From assembly GCA_964608315.1 (NCBI GenBank), contig CAZSNF010000013.1:27450-91449 (forward strand): a stretch of DNA of 64,000 bases. Direction: 5' to 3'. Within the stretch, counting starts at the first letter, position 1. Each line of letters opens with the position of its first letter. Positions 1 through 9,265 of the stretch are shown one piece after another. A model generated the notes under the pieces. That model worked only from the letters and a program-made list of their open reading frames with translations, made no database searches and had not been told where the DNA came from. This DNA is from VXPQ01 sp964608315. Lineage in GTDB: Bacteria > Bacteroidota > Rhodothermia > Rhodothermales > VXPQ01. A program made the position numbers and the translations under genes.

Positions 1-4
1 GTTC

Positions 5-1375
5 ATGCCTGTTTTTCCAGCATCTGCCCGCCCGCCTTCCGGGCTGTCCCGCCGCGCCTTTCTGCGCGCGGTCGGCAAAACAGGAGTCGCGTTCGCCGCT
101 GCTCCGCTCATCGTACCGAGAAACGTGCTCGGCGGACCCGGTTTTCGGGCGCCCAGCGACACCGTGAACGTGGCTTGCGTGGGCGTCGGGGGCATGGGCA
201 AGGTCAATCTGGCGAACATGAACGATGTCGCCATCACAGGCCTTTGCGACGTGGACCTGGATTTCACCGCGCCTGCTTTCGAGACCTGGCCCAGGGCGGC
301 CCGATACCAGGACTACCGCCGCATGTTCGATGAGATAAGCGACGACATCGACGGGGTCGTGATCGCTACGCCGGACCATACGCACGCCCTCGTTACGCTG
401 GCGGCCATGCAACGCGGCATCCATGTCTACACCCAGAAGCCGCTTACGTGGTCGGTATGGGAGGCCCGGCAACTGGGCCTCGCCGCCCAGCGGTACGACG
501 TCGTCACACAAATGGGAAACCAGGGGCGTTCCTCCAACGAACTCTACGACATCGCCGAACATGTCAAGGGAGGCGCGATCGGGGAGGTCAGCGAGGTGCA
601 TGTGTGGACGAACCGTCCCATCTGGCCGCAGGGCATGGACCTGCCCTCCGTGCTGAAGCGGAAGCCGGACGGCATCGACTGGGACCTGTACCTCGGCCCC
701 GCTGCGGACATGGCCTACGACCCGGCCTTCCATCCGTTCGTCTGGCGCGGGTGGGTACCCTTCGGCACGGGAGCGCTGGGCGACATCGCAGCACACTCCT
801 TCGCCTTCGTGGCTACGGCGCTGGACCTGGGGCCGCCCGCCACGGTAGAGACCCGGTCCTCCGCCTTCAACGGCCACTCCTACCCGCTCGCTTCGACCAC
901 TTTCTTCGAATTTCCTGCGCAGGGGGAACGCGGCCCGGTGCGGCTCGTCTGGTACGACGGCGGGTTCAAACCCCCGCGCCCCGAGGGACTTTCCGACGGG
1001 GAATGGCTGAATTCGAACGGCATGATGTATGTCGGCTCGAAGGGGACATTGCTGCATATGGGCGGCGTACGCTTGATGCCCGGCGACCTTGCGGAAAACA
1101 CCCCTCCCCGACTGTACGATCGCATCGCGGACGAGAGCCACGAAAACAACTGGGTGCGCGCCATTCGGGGCGAAGAAAACGCTTCGTCGCCCTTCGCCTT
1201 CGCCGCGCCCCTCACGGAAACCGTGCTGCTCGGCGTCGTTTCGCTCCTTGCAGGAAACAAAAAAATTCACTGGGACGCGGAAAATTTCCGCATCACGAAC
1301 CTGCCGGAAGCCAACCGGCATTTGCGCCGTACGCCGCGGAAGGGCTGGGAACTCCCGACCGTGGACGCGGGGTAA
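5..1375 (+). CDS. Gfo/Idh/MocA family oxidoreductase with Tat signal
   Basis: A 456-residue NAD(P)-dependent sugar or cyclitol oxidoreductase, probably periplasmic. A twin-arginine signal (SRRAFL at residues 15-20, then a hydrophobic stretch to about residue 42) precedes a Rossmann dinucleotide-binding loop (GVGGMG, residues 60-65). The family's EKP motif appears as QKP (about residue 143). The remainder fits the C-terminal substrate-binding domain of the family. Only four bases precede the ATG, so the ribosome binding site lies outside the window and an earlier start cannot be excluded. The next gene, 58 bp downstream on the same strand, encodes a DUF1080 lipoprotein. In other bacteria such pairs are linked to 3-keto-sugar chemistry. 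The family is clear; the substrate is unknown. Confidence 0.9.
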   Translation: MPVFPASARPPSGLSRRAFLRAVGKTGVAFAAAPLIVPRNVLGGPGFRAPSDTVNVACVGVGGMGKVNLANMNDVAITGLCDVDLDFTAPAFETWPRAARYQDYRRMFDEISDDIDGVVIATPDHTHALVTLAAMQRGIHVYTQKPLTWSVWEARQLGLAAQRYDVVTQMGNQGRSSNELYDIAEHVKGGAIGEVSEVHVWTNRPIWPQGMDLPSVLKRKPDGIDWDLYLGPAADMAYDPAFHPFVWRGWVPFGTGALGDIAAHSFAFVATALDLGPPATVETRSSAFNGHSYPLASTTFFEFPAQGERGPVRLVWYDGGFKPPRPEGLSDGEWLNSNGMMYVGSKGTLLHMGGVRLMPGDLAENTPPRLYDRIADESHENNWVRAIRGEENASSPFAFAAPLTETVLLGVVSLLAGNKKIHWDAENFRITNLPEANRHLRRTPRKGWELPTVDAG

Positions 1376-1433
1376 TACCGGATACGCCGGTTGCGCAATC
1401 ATCCTCCCTGTCATCAACGAGAATCTGATTCCC

Positions 1434-2183
1434 ATGTCCACACGTACGCTCTCCCTCCTCGCTGCACTCGTTTTCCTTGCAGCGGGATGCGCCTCCGATA
1501 CAGGAGACGCGGATTACGACGCCGCGGCTGAATCCGAAATGGCGGAAATGGCCGAAATGGTCGATCCGCACCCGGACACCTCTGAACCCGGATGGACGCC
1601 GCTCTTCAGCGAAGACCTCTCCAATGCAATAGACCCCGGAGGCGTTTGGGCATGGGAAGAAGGCGTACTCACCAGCGGCGTAGATCAGGGCCTCTTTACC
1701 CAGGCTGCCTACAACGACTTCATGCTTGATCTCGAAGTCATGTTCGATCCGCAGGCGAACAGCGGCATCATTCTGCACGCCACCGAAACCGAAGGAGACG
1801 CCTGGATTCCCCATTCCATCGAGGTGCAAATCGCCGACGATTACGCCATGAGAGATTCTGCCCGGCACCACCAGGAATCCGGGTCTTTCTACGGGCATGT
1901 GCCCCCGTCGGAGCAACGGATCAATCCGGCCGGAGAATGGAACCGCTATACGGTTACCGCAAGAGGCGACTCCCTTTGGGTGGCCCTCAACGGCATGGAA
2001 GTGAGCGAAATCGACATGAGCGAATACCACTCCGCGGAAACCAATCCGGATGGCTCCTACATCCCCGAATGGTTGAGCAATCCGCTGGCCGAATTGGCCA
2101 CCGAGGGCCATATCGGCATCCAGGGCAAGCACGGAGAGTCCGGGGTCTGGTTCCGAAATCTCATGATCAAGGCGCTGGAATAA
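1434..2183 (+). CDS. DUF1080 (3-keto-disaccharide hydrolase-like) lipoprotein
   Basis: A 249-residue exported lipoprotein with a short hydrophobic signal ending in a lipobox (FLAAGC, Cys at about residue 19). An acidic linker follows, then a concanavalin-like beta-sandwich domain of the DUF1080/PF06439 type. Family features seen are GWTPLFSEDL near the domain start, SGIILHA in the middle and GHIGIQGKHG near the end. Some members of this family hydrolyse 3-keto-glycosides made by Gfo/Idh/MocA dehydrogenases, which fits the gene just upstream; that link is inference. ATG 1434 was chosen because it begins a complete lipoprotein signal. Earlier in-frame codons run back into the preceding gene. 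Confidence 0.85.
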   Translation: MSTRTLSLLAALVFLAAGCASDTGDADYDAAAESEMAEMAEMVDPHPDTSEPGWTPLFSEDLSNAIDPGGVWAWEEGVLTSGVDQGLFTQAAYNDFMLDLEVMFDPQANSGIILHATETEGDAWIPHSIEVQIADDYAMRDSARHHQESGSFYGHVPPSEQRINPAGEWNRYTVTARGDSLWVALNGMEVSEIDMSEYHSAETNPDGSYIPEWLSNPLAELATEGHIGIQGKHGESGVWFRNLMIKALE

Positions 2184-2378
2184 CCCCGGCGAGGGCAACC
2201 AGATTCCCAGGCGTACCGCACTGGCTTGCAAGCAAGGCGCGCCTGGTTTGGAGTCCGGGAACGAGGCGCCTGCGCTGGATCGAACCCCCGGATTGAGAGG
2301 GTCTGTGGTGCGCCTTTGAGCGAAACATCGGGCCCCAATACCCCTGCCAGCCCATGGCCTGCGCACCCTGATATGTTA

Positions 2379-2520
2379 CGGATACTCTGATTAAATCTTC
2401 TTCGATCAGCGCTTCACGTTCGTGCGTACAAGACCTTGTAATAGCGTCGTTGAAATCAGCGGTAAAACGCTGCGGAGTCGGGGCATGGCGGACGTGAAGC
2501 GCCCTTCGGGGGGCTGCGAG
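2379..2520 (-). repeat. Partial copy of the dispersed 260-bp repeat
   Basis: This stretch begins with GGATACTCTGATTAAAT, a variant of the repeat's terminal inverted sequence. It then matches the reverse complement of the right half of the full copies at 13966 and 61306, including TTCGATCAGCGCTTC and GAAGCGCCCTTCGGG. It stops 11 bp before the next gene's ATG, so the leader of that gene is largely repeat-derived. The rest of the gap (2184-2378) shows nothing I can support. Confidence 0.8.
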
Positions 2521-2531
2521 AGGCGGAGTTG

Positions 2532-3914
2532 ATGAAGAATTTCCTTCGATCAATACTGATCGCGGCAGTTGTCTCGGCCTGCCAAACCGGCGATGGATCT
2601 TCTCCAGACGAGGCGAGCGCGCCAGGCAGCCCGCCCGCTGCGCAATCCGCAATCGACGTTGCGCCGCCCGCCGATACCCTGATAGCCGATGAAGCGCTTG
2701 TCGAGCCCGCCCCGCCGGCCGCCGCGATTCCAGACCTGCCCGAACGCAAATTCGTCTTTGCGAAACCAGAGAAGGTGCGCGGCCTGTACGTCAATTCGTG
2801 GTCCGCGGGCGCGCCGGGGCGACTCGCGGAGCTCGTTGCGCTGGCGGAACGCACCGAGATCAACAGCTTCGTAATCGACGTCAAGGACGCCACCGGGTAC
2901 GTAAGCTACCCCACCCGGGCGCCGCTGGCGCGCGAAATCGGGGCCCACGGCGATGTCCGCATCCGGAACCTGTCCCGCCTCCTTGGCAAACTGGAAGAGG
3001 CGGGAATCTACCCCATCGCGCGGATTGTGATTGTAAAGGACTCGCTCCTGGCGGCGGCCCGACCGGATCTGGCCGTCCAGGATACTGCGGGGGGCGTTTG
3101 GCTTGATAACAAGGGCGTCGCCTGGATGAACCCGCACCAGCGCGAGGTCTGGGATTACCATATCGCGCTGGCGCAAGAGGCCGCGTCATGGGGTTTCCCG
3201 GAAATCCAGTGGGACTACGTGCGGTTCCCCGACGCGCAGATAGAGGATATGAGGCGGGCCCGCTTCCCTGGAGCCAACGACCAGCCCAGGGCCAAAGCCA
3301 TTCGCGATTTCCTGACGTATAGCCGGGACGCGCTCGCGGAGATGAACGTCTGCGTGACCGCCGACGTATTCGGCGTCACTACCTCCGCGCCCCATGACGT
3401 GGGAATCGGGCAGGTATGGGAATCGTTCATCGATGTCGTAGACGCAGCGCTCCCGATGGTGTACCCAAGCCACTACTGGAAGGGCAGCTTCGGCGTCGAA
3501 GCCCCCAACGCGCACCCCTATGAGATCGTGCGCGCGGCGCTGGATAGCGCGGTAAGGCGATCGGCCAGCATACCGGGCGCAGGCGCAACCCGCCCCTGGC
3601 TGCAGGACTTCACTCTCGGAGAACCGCCCTATGGCCCCGCCGAGGTGCGCGCCCAGATTCAGGCGACCTACGACGCGGGGATCGACGAGTGGATACTCTG
3701 GAATGCGGGAAGCCGGTACACGGAAGAAGCGCTCGAACCGCTGGGCGGCTTTGCAGAGGAGCCACTGGTGCGAATCGCAAACGAACTCGTCCCGGTCTCT
3801 CAGCGCTACGAATTGCTGAACGCGACAACCGTTGCGGCGGGCGAAAATTCGCCGGAAGAGCCAGAAGGACCGGAAGCATCTCCCGATACGACCGGCCAGT
3901 CGCCTGCAGACTAG
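2532..3914 (+). CDS. Putative glycoside hydrolase lipoprotein (DUF4015-type TIM barrel)
   Basis: A 460-residue lipoprotein. The signal peptide runs to Cys at about residue 18 (VVSAC), followed by an Ala/Pro/Glu-rich spacer. A barrel domain of the 'putative glycoside hydrolase' family (PF13200, DUF4015) covers roughly residues 75-415. Supporting stretches are VRGLYVNSWSAG, FVIDVKDATGYVSY, PIARIVIVKD, EIQWDYVRFPD and ADVFGVTTSAP. The WDYVRFPD segment is the characteristic acidic strand of the family. ATG 2532 is preceded by GAGGCGGAG. A TTG three bases earlier is possible but less likely. Substrate is unknown; family members are found near polysaccharide or cell-wall genes. The upstream leader derives from a dispersed repeat. 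Confidence 0.8.
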   Translation: MKNFLRSILIAAVVSACQTGDGSSPDEASAPGSPPAAQSAIDVAPPADTLIADEALVEPAPPAAAIPDLPERKFVFAKPEKVRGLYVNSWSAGAPGRLAELVALAERTEINSFVIDVKDATGYVSYPTRAPLAREIGAHGDVRIRNLSRLLGKLEEAGIYPIARIVIVKDSLLAAARPDLAVQDTAGGVWLDNKGVAWMNPHQREVWDYHIALAQEAASWGFPEIQWDYVRFPDAQIEDMRRARFPGANDQPRAKAIRDFLTYSRDALAEMNVCVTADVFGVTTSAPHDVGIGQVWESFIDVVDAALPMVYPSHYWKGSFGVEAPNAHPYEIVRAALDSAVRRSASIPGAGATRPWLQDFTLGEPPYGPAEVRAQIQATYDAGIDEWILWNAGSRYTEEALEPLGGFAEEPLVRIANELVPVSQRYELLNATTVAAGENSPEEPEGPEASPDTTGQSPAD

Positions 3915-4011
3915 GGTCTGTTAACACTATGCAGCGGCGCTCTGCGGGGCCTGTTTTCCCGCCATGCCAGCCCGGCCTTGCCGCACAAGCAACCGCCCCG
4001 CTACCTGCCGC

Positions 4012-6351
4012 TCAGAGCTGGAACGTATAGGTGTATTTCAGCAGCAGCGTCCTGTTGTCCGTAAACGGAGGCGCCGGGTCGAAGCGGTGGAGGGACGTAT
4101 TCATGCCGTGGTTGTAAACCAGCCACAGATCGTTTCCTTCCCGGAAGTTGTACCGCAAGCGGATATTGGACGAGAGCGCATCGCTTACGCTGTTGTACTG
4201 CAGGAAGACGTTGGCCGACGCCTGCGTATTCAGGGCCATGCCGATCCTGAACCGAAGCAGGTGCGCGTGCAATCCGGCATGGCGGTCCGGGAAGCGAATC
4301 CGGCTGTATTCGTAGCGCCCCGTCATTTCAAGATGCGGGGATACGTACCAGGTGGGGCGCATGGAGACCGTGACTTTCCATCCGTCGTAGAAAGACCCTG
4401 CCTCCAACGTGGGCCCCAACCGGTACCGGTTCGTATTGGATTCTCCATACGACGCCTCCGCTTTCCAGAACGCGTAGTTTCCGGCGGGTATCTCCACCTC
4501 CCCTATCGAAAAGGGCTCGGCGAGGTCTTCGTACAGCAAGGTGAACCCGGCCTGCCCCCGCGTTCCGTTCCGGGCCCCGTAACTCCACCGGGGACCCACC
4601 TGCGCAGATTCGATGGAGCCATCCTTGTTGCGCAAATACGTCAATCCGGCCATTTCGAAGGTGTGGAAAATAAGCCGGGCGCCTTCCGGAGGAAGCCAGG
4701 TATAGGAAAGTGCGTTATCCAGAAGAGTGAAGTCGTTGCGCTGCGAAAACCCGATGCCCGGATCGTAGTCCGCGCCCGCCCAGGCCAGAATGGAGCGGTA
4801 TTCCCACTCCCTGCTGCGCCGGCGCTCCATCTGCACGGTCATGCGCCCTCCATTCAGCGGGCGATAATCCGGGTGATCGATACGCACGTCATCAAATGAG
4901 TGCGCCCACTGGAGCGTCAGGTAATCGTCCCCGAAAAGCCGGAAAACGCCGTCCAGGCCGTAGGCGAAATTGTACGCTCCGTCCGCTCCGATGCGGCTCG
5001 TTCCCATCGCGCCCGCATAAGACCAGGGGTTGAACACCTTCCGCCGCAGGCGCAACACCCCAAAATTTTCCGACGATTGCTCCCCGGATTCTGCGGTCTG
5101 CATGGTCAGCGCGCCAATGTCCCACTGCCCGAAGCGCCCGGCGCCGCGCGCGCCCCCCAGAATAGGCACGGGAGCGCCGCCTTCCGTCAGTCCGATGCGC
5201 CTGCTGTGAAAAAGACGGCTCAATCCCCCCGTCCGAAAATCGAAAATGGCGGCCCGCTCCTGAAAAAACTGGCGCTTCTCCGGAAAAAAGAGCGAGAACC
5301 GCGTCAGGTTTATTTGCTGATCGTCCGCTTCGACCTGCGCAAAATCCGTGTTCAGGGTCAGGTCGAGCGCAGCGTTGTTCGCAAACTGATACTTGACGTC
5401 GGCCCCGATCTCCCGCGTCACGTCGCGATCATACTCCCAGGCAGCGCCCGCTTCCTCCTGCCCCGCAGTCTCCCCCGCTCCGCCCAGTCCGTAGCCGGTT
5501 ATGTACACGGGCAGATCCGATTCGACGCCCTCCAGCAGGAATTTCTGCGCAAGGGATGGTTTCAGAAACGCCCAGCTCGAAACGCGCTCGACCGGGGGAA
5601 ACACCACCCGCTCGTCCTTGCGCACGATCTTGCGTTGCAGGGTCAGCCCCATAATTACCGTGCCGTCTTCTCTCGGCTGGAAGCGCAGACTTGAAAACGG
5701 AATGCGCATTTCGGAAAACCATCCGCTGTCGGCAATGACGGTCTCCACGTCCCAGTAGGTGTTGAAATTCACATTGATCCAGCCGCCCGATGCAATGCCT
5801 CCGCCGCTCGCGTCGTTCGAGATGGCGGCTTCCCGGCGATGCCCCCGCGGATTGCTGTTGAACAGCATGCCTGTCTCGTTGTCGTTGTACGAATCGATCA
5901 GAATCTCGAAATGATCGTCGCTGCTGAGCCGGTCCCGGTAGAGCGTGTTGGCGCGAATGCCTTCGGGTTCGCGGTCATAGGCGCGCAGGGCAAGAAAAAG
6001 ATACTCGTCGTCGTAGGCGATGAGCATTTCCGTGCGCTCGGTCGGAGGCGTTCCGTTGTTCGGCTCGTACTGCGACGGAACGTACGGCTCGACCGACTGC
6101 CAGGCGGGCTCGAAACTGAGGCCGTCCAGTTCGACCGGGCCGCCAACGCGCTGCATGACGATAATATCCTGTTTCGGCGTGGTCTGCTGCGACGCCTGGG
6201 CATGGAGCGTTTCAGGCGGCCATAGCAACCATGCCAGACTGGATAAGGCAAGCCATCCGCCGCCGCGCAACGCGGCGAACCAGAGACAAGCGGGGCAAGC
6301 GCCCCCAAAAATGCGCAACAGGGATAAAAATGATCGCAACAGGGGAATCAT
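4012..6351 (-). CDS. DUF5916 / CBM9-like outer-membrane protein
   Basis: A 779-residue exported protein. A long hydrophobic N-terminus ends near LHAQ (about residue 51). A carbohydrate-binding family-9-like beta-sandwich (about 65-260) includes LDGLSFEPAW, TEMLIAYDDEYLFLALRAYD and SDDHFEILIDSYND. The remainder is the DUF5916 region: many alternating hydrophobic/aromatic strands typical of an outer-membrane beta-barrel, ending with a terminal aromatic strand (LLLKYTYTFQL). The family is widespread in Bacteroidota and Rhodothermota, and its function is unknown (suspected binding or transport of glycans or peptides). It converges with the DUF4015 gene across about 100 bp. The start is the only reasonable Met before the signal, but no clear ribosome binding site is seen. 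Confidence 0.8.
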   Translation of the reverse strand: MIPLLRSFLSLLRIFGGACPACLWFAALRGGGWLALSSLAWLLWPPETLHAQASQQTTPKQDIIVMQRVGGPVELDGLSFEPAWQSVEPYVPSQYEPNNGTPPTERTEMLIAYDDEYLFLALRAYDREPEGIRANTLYRDRLSSDDHFEILIDSYNDNETGMLFNSNPRGHRREAAISNDASGGGIASGGWINVNFNTYWDVETVIADSGWFSEMRIPFSSLRFQPREDGTVIMGLTLQRKIVRKDERVVFPPVERVSSWAFLKPSLAQKFLLEGVESDLPVYITGYGLGGAGETAGQEEAGAAWEYDRDVTREIGADVKYQFANNAALDLTLNTDFAQVEADDQQINLTRFSLFFPEKRQFFQERAAIFDFRTGGLSRLFHSRRIGLTEGGAPVPILGGARGAGRFGQWDIGALTMQTAESGEQSSENFGVLRLRRKVFNPWSYAGAMGTSRIGADGAYNFAYGLDGVFRLFGDDYLTLQWAHSFDDVRIDHPDYRPLNGGRMTVQMERRRSREWEYRSILAWAGADYDPGIGFSQRNDFTLLDNALSYTWLPPEGARLIFHTFEMAGLTYLRNKDGSIESAQVGPRWSYGARNGTRGQAGFTLLYEDLAEPFSIGEVEIPAGNYAFWKAEASYGESNTNRYRLGPTLEAGSFYDGWKVTVSMRPTWYVSPHLEMTGRYEYSRIRFPDRHAGLHAHLLRFRIGMALNTQASANVFLQYNSVSDALSSNIRLRYNFREGNDLWLVYNHGMNTSLHRFDPAPPFTDNRTLLLKYTYTFQL

Positions 6352-6380
6352 CTATGGCAAAGGTTCTGTATTTTCAGCGT

Positions 6381-6412
6381 TAAGGGATACTCTGATTAAA
6401 TCTGCAAAGTTC
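6381..6412 (+). repeat. Left-end fragment of the dispersed repeat
   Basis: Contains GGATACTCTGATTAAAT followed by CTGCAAAGTTC, matching the left end of the full repeat copies. Homology ends after about 32 bp. It lies 40 bp upstream of the permease start and could contribute to that gene's leader. Confidence 0.7.
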
Positions 6413-6451
6413 GTTATCCGCGCCGTTTTATCTCTATCCGTTCTATCCGCC

Positions 6452-7867
6452 ATGCCCGCCGATCCCCTGTCCACGGAAGTCCTGCTCCTGCTAACCGCAG
6501 GCAGTATCGGAGCGCTCCTTTTTCTGGTCATCGTACTCCGCATGCAGGCTTTCGTCGCCCTGCTTGTCGTGAGCTTCGTCGCCGCTATCCTGGGCAAAGT
6601 CCCCCCCTCGGCGATCGCCGACGCCATTACCGAAGGCATGGGCAACACGCTCGGCTACATTGCCGTGGTGATCGGGGTAGGGACCATGCTGGGCGAAATG
6701 ATTCAGGCGTCGGGCGGAGCAAGCAAAATCGCTTCGACGATCATTCGGGCATTCGGAGAACGAAAAGCGCCGTGGGCGCTGGCCCTCATCGGAATCATCG
6801 TCGCCACCCCCGTATTCTTCGAGGTCGGACTGATTATTTTTATTCCGCTCGTCTACAATCTGGCCCGCCGAACCGGCAAATCGCTGCTCTACTACGGCAT
6901 TCCGCTCGTTGGGGGCATGGCCGTCGCGCATGCCTGCATCCCCCCCACTCCGGGGCCCGTTGCCGTATCGTCGATCATCGACGCGGACCTGGGCTGGGTC
7001 ATCTTCTTCGGCGTCCTCGCCGGGGCGCCCGCCGCAGCCATAGGCGGCGTCTTTTTCGGCAAACATATTGCAGGACGCATCCATGTGCCCGTGCCGGAAA
7101 GCCTGGAACGCCACGAAGACGATACCGAGGGGCGAAAGACGCCGAGCTTCGCCATGGTCGTGTCGCTCATTGCGCTGCCCCTCGCGCTGATTCTCATGAA
7201 TACGGCGGGCCAGATTCTGCTAAAGGAGGGAGGCGTCCTCCAGCAATGGATATCTTCCTTCGGGGGGGCATTCGCAACGCTCCCCGCCAATCTTCTCGAA
7301 TGGGTATCCTTCATTGGACACCCGTTTACGGCGCTCACGGCGGCGCTCTTGCTGGCTTTCTACTTTCTTGGCGTCCGGCTGGGTTTCTCCGCGGACGAGG
7401 TGCAACGCATCGCCACGCGTTCCATGGAACCCACAGGCATGATTATCCTGCTGACCGGCGCCGGGGGCGTGTTCGCGCACATTCTGGTCGAAACAGGGAT
7501 CGGCGCCGCGCTGACCGAAATGATGGCCGCCACGCAATTGCCGGTCCTCCTGTTCGGATTCCTGATCGCGGTGGTGATCCGCGTAGCGCAGGGTTCGGCT
7601 ACGATGGCCATGGTGGCTTCCGCGGGACTGCTGGCGCCCATCGTTCAGAACGGCAGTTACTCCGAACCAATGCTCGGCGCCCTCACGATCGCGGTAGCCT
7701 GCGGGGCCACCGTGCTGTCGCACGTGAACGATTCCGGCTTCTGGCTCGTGAATCAGCTCATGGGCATGACCGAGGCCCAGACGCTCCGCTCCTGGACCGT
7801 CATGGAAACGATCATAGGCGTCGTGGGCCTTGCGGTCGTACTGCTCGTGGCCGGGGTATGGCTATAA
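6452..7867 (+). CDS. GntP-family gluconate:H+ symporter
   Basis: A 471-residue polytopic inner-membrane permease with about 12-14 hydrophobic segments. The family features are VGTMLGEMIQASGG (about residues 72-85), IPPTPGPVAVSSIIDADLGWV and TGAGGVFAHILVETGIG. The C-terminal region has GSATMAMVASAGLLAPI and VLSHVNDSGFWLV, the latter strongly conserved in the Gnt family. It likely imports gluconate or a related sugar acid by proton symport. ATG 6452 was chosen because the protein then begins at the first membrane helix as in the family. Upstream in-frame codons run into repeat sequence and the divergent DUF5916 gene. No kinase is adjacent, so the substrate is not settled. Confidence 0.9.
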   Translation: MPADPLSTEVLLLLTAGSIGALLFLVIVLRMQAFVALLVVSFVAAILGKVPPSAIADAITEGMGNTLGYIAVVIGVGTMLGEMIQASGGASKIASTIIRAFGERKAPWALALIGIIVATPVFFEVGLIIFIPLVYNLARRTGKSLLYYGIPLVGGMAVAHACIPPTPGPVAVSSIIDADLGWVIFFGVLAGAPAAAIGGVFFGKHIAGRIHVPVPESLERHEDDTEGRKTPSFAMVVSLIALPLALILMNTAGQILLKEGGVLQQWISSFGGAFATLPANLLEWVSFIGHPFTALTAALLLAFYFLGVRLGFSADEVQRIATRSMEPTGMIILLTGAGGVFAHILVETGIGAALTEMMAATQLPVLLFGFLIAVVIRVAQGSATMAMVASAGLLAPIVQNGSYSEPMLGALTIAVACGATVLSHVNDSGFWLVNQLMGMTEAQTLRSWTVMETIIGVVGLAVVLLVAGVWL

Positions 7868-7870
7868 CCT

Positions 7871-7887
7871 CCCGGCGATTCGCCGGG
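7871..7887. terminator. Possible hairpin terminator between convergent genes
   Basis: CCCGGCG, three bases, then CGCCGGG form a perfect 7-bp stem starting three bases after the permease stop and 16 bp before the end of the convergent oxidoreductase gene. There is no T tract on either strand, so an intrinsic terminator is only possible. Confidence 0.4.
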
Positions 7888-7902
7888 ACGCCTGGAAAAC
7901 AA

Positions 7903-9204
7903 TCACCCCGAAGCGGCCATCTCGTCTTCTTCGAAAGGCCGGCGGTTCAGCACGGTCTCGCCAGGCACGGCGGCTGCGAAAATCGGCGCGTCGCCGAACT
8001 CCCAGACGTCCGGGGTGAGTTTCTGGGTCGAGTTCATTACATCGTCCCACGTCACCTCCTGTCCCGTATAGGCCGCTTCGCGCACCATGATGGCCGCAAT
8101 ATTGGTCTCGGCCATGCGCCGCGCCTCGTTGATCGGGTTCCCGCTGCGAATGCTTTCGATCAGGTTCACATGCTCCTGCACGTACGGATTGGGATTCTCG
8201 CCGTCGAACCGGAACGGGTTCTCTCCCTTGATCCACGAAGCCGCATTGGACGCGCCTTTCGTGCCGATGATGTGCTCGCCCACGAAAGTCGCCGTGTTTT
8301 CCTGCTGCTTGCACATGCTCAGGATGACGGCGCCGCTCGGGTACTCGAGATTCACCGCAAAGTGGTCGAAAATATGGCCGTATTCCGGCGAAACGCGCTG
8401 CTGCCGCCCGCCCACGCCCGAGGCCTTGATCGGGATCTCGCCCACGGCCCAGTTCGCCACGTCGATGTTGTGAATATGCTGCTCGACCACATGATCGCCG
8501 GAAAGGTGCGTATAGTAAAGCCAGTTGCGCAGCTGATGCTCCATGTCGGACCATCCCGGCTTGCGGTCCACCTTCCACAGGCCGCCCTGATTCCAGTAGA
8601 CCTGTCCGGCCACGACCTCGCCGATGGCTCCGTCGCGGATCCGCTGCATGACTTCGAGATACTGACGTTCGTGCCGCCGCTGCGTACCCGCCACGATCGA
8701 CAGTCCCTTGCGGTCGGCTTCGTCCGCCGCATCGAAAAACGCGCGGACGCCCGCGGGGTCTACCCCGATCGGTTTCTCCATGAACACATGCCGCCCCTTC
8801 TTGATCGCATAGGACACATGCAGGGGACGAAACACCGGCGGCGTAGCGAAAATAACGACGTCCACATCGCTGTCGATAACATGCTTGTAAGCGTCCCAGC
8901 CGGAAAATTCGCGGTCGGGGCTAACCTCATAGGCGTCTCCAAGCTGCTCCTTGAGTTTGGCCTTCGAGCTGTCCAGGCGATCCTCGAACAAATCGCCCAT
9001 AGCGACCAGCGTCACGCCGGAGGCCGCCTCGACGGCGTTGACGGCGGCGCCGGTTCCCCGGCCTCCGCAGCCCACCAATCCATAGCGAATGGCGTCTGAG
9101 CCGGCGGCCCAGGCGAAATTTTCGCTCGGCATAAAGGCGAGGCCCGCCGCCGCGGCGCTGCTCTTGACGAAATTACGGCGCGATACCACAGGATTGATCT
9201 TCAT
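7903..9204 (-). CDS. Gfo/Idh/MocA family oxidoreductase with Tat signal
   Basis: A 433-residue oxidoreductase with a twin-arginine signal (SRRNFVK, residues 8-14), so a periplasmic location is expected. The Rossmann loop is GLVGCGGRGTG (residues 42-52) and the catalytic-motif triad is E143-K144-P145 (FMEKPIGVDP). The C-terminal alpha/beta domain includes EHIHNIDVANWA, as in secreted members of Bacteroidota and Planctomycetes. AAGGA lies upstream of the ATG. It differs from the first oxidoreductase in the window by keeping the canonical EKP. The substrate cannot be read from the sequence; glycosidase or inositol-type dehydrogenases are the nearest known functions. Confidence 0.9.
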   Translation of the reverse strand: MKINPVVSRRNFVKSSAAAAGLAFMPSENFAWAAGSDAIRYGLVGCGGRGTGAAVNAVEAASGVTLVAMGDLFEDRLDSSKAKLKEQLGDAYEVSPDREFSGWDAYKHVIDSDVDVVIFATPPVFRPLHVSYAIKKGRHVFMEKPIGVDPAGVRAFFDAADEADRKGLSIVAGTQRRHERQYLEVMQRIRDGAIGEVVAGQVYWNQGGLWKVDRKPGWSDMEHQLRNWLYYTHLSGDHVVEQHIHNIDVANWAVGEIPIKASGVGGRQQRVSPEYGHIFDHFAVNLEYPSGAVILSMCKQQENTATFVGEHIIGTKGASNAASWIKGENPFRFDGENPNPYVQEHVNLIESIRSGNPINEARRMAETNIAAIMVREAAYTGQEVTWDDVMNSTQKLTPDVWEFGDAPIFAAAVPGETVLNRRPFEEDEMAASG

Positions 9205-9265
9205 CGATTTTCCTTTTCAAGTGTGTTGTGTGTTGAAGAAGGCATAGCCGGAACGCACGGCGCAG

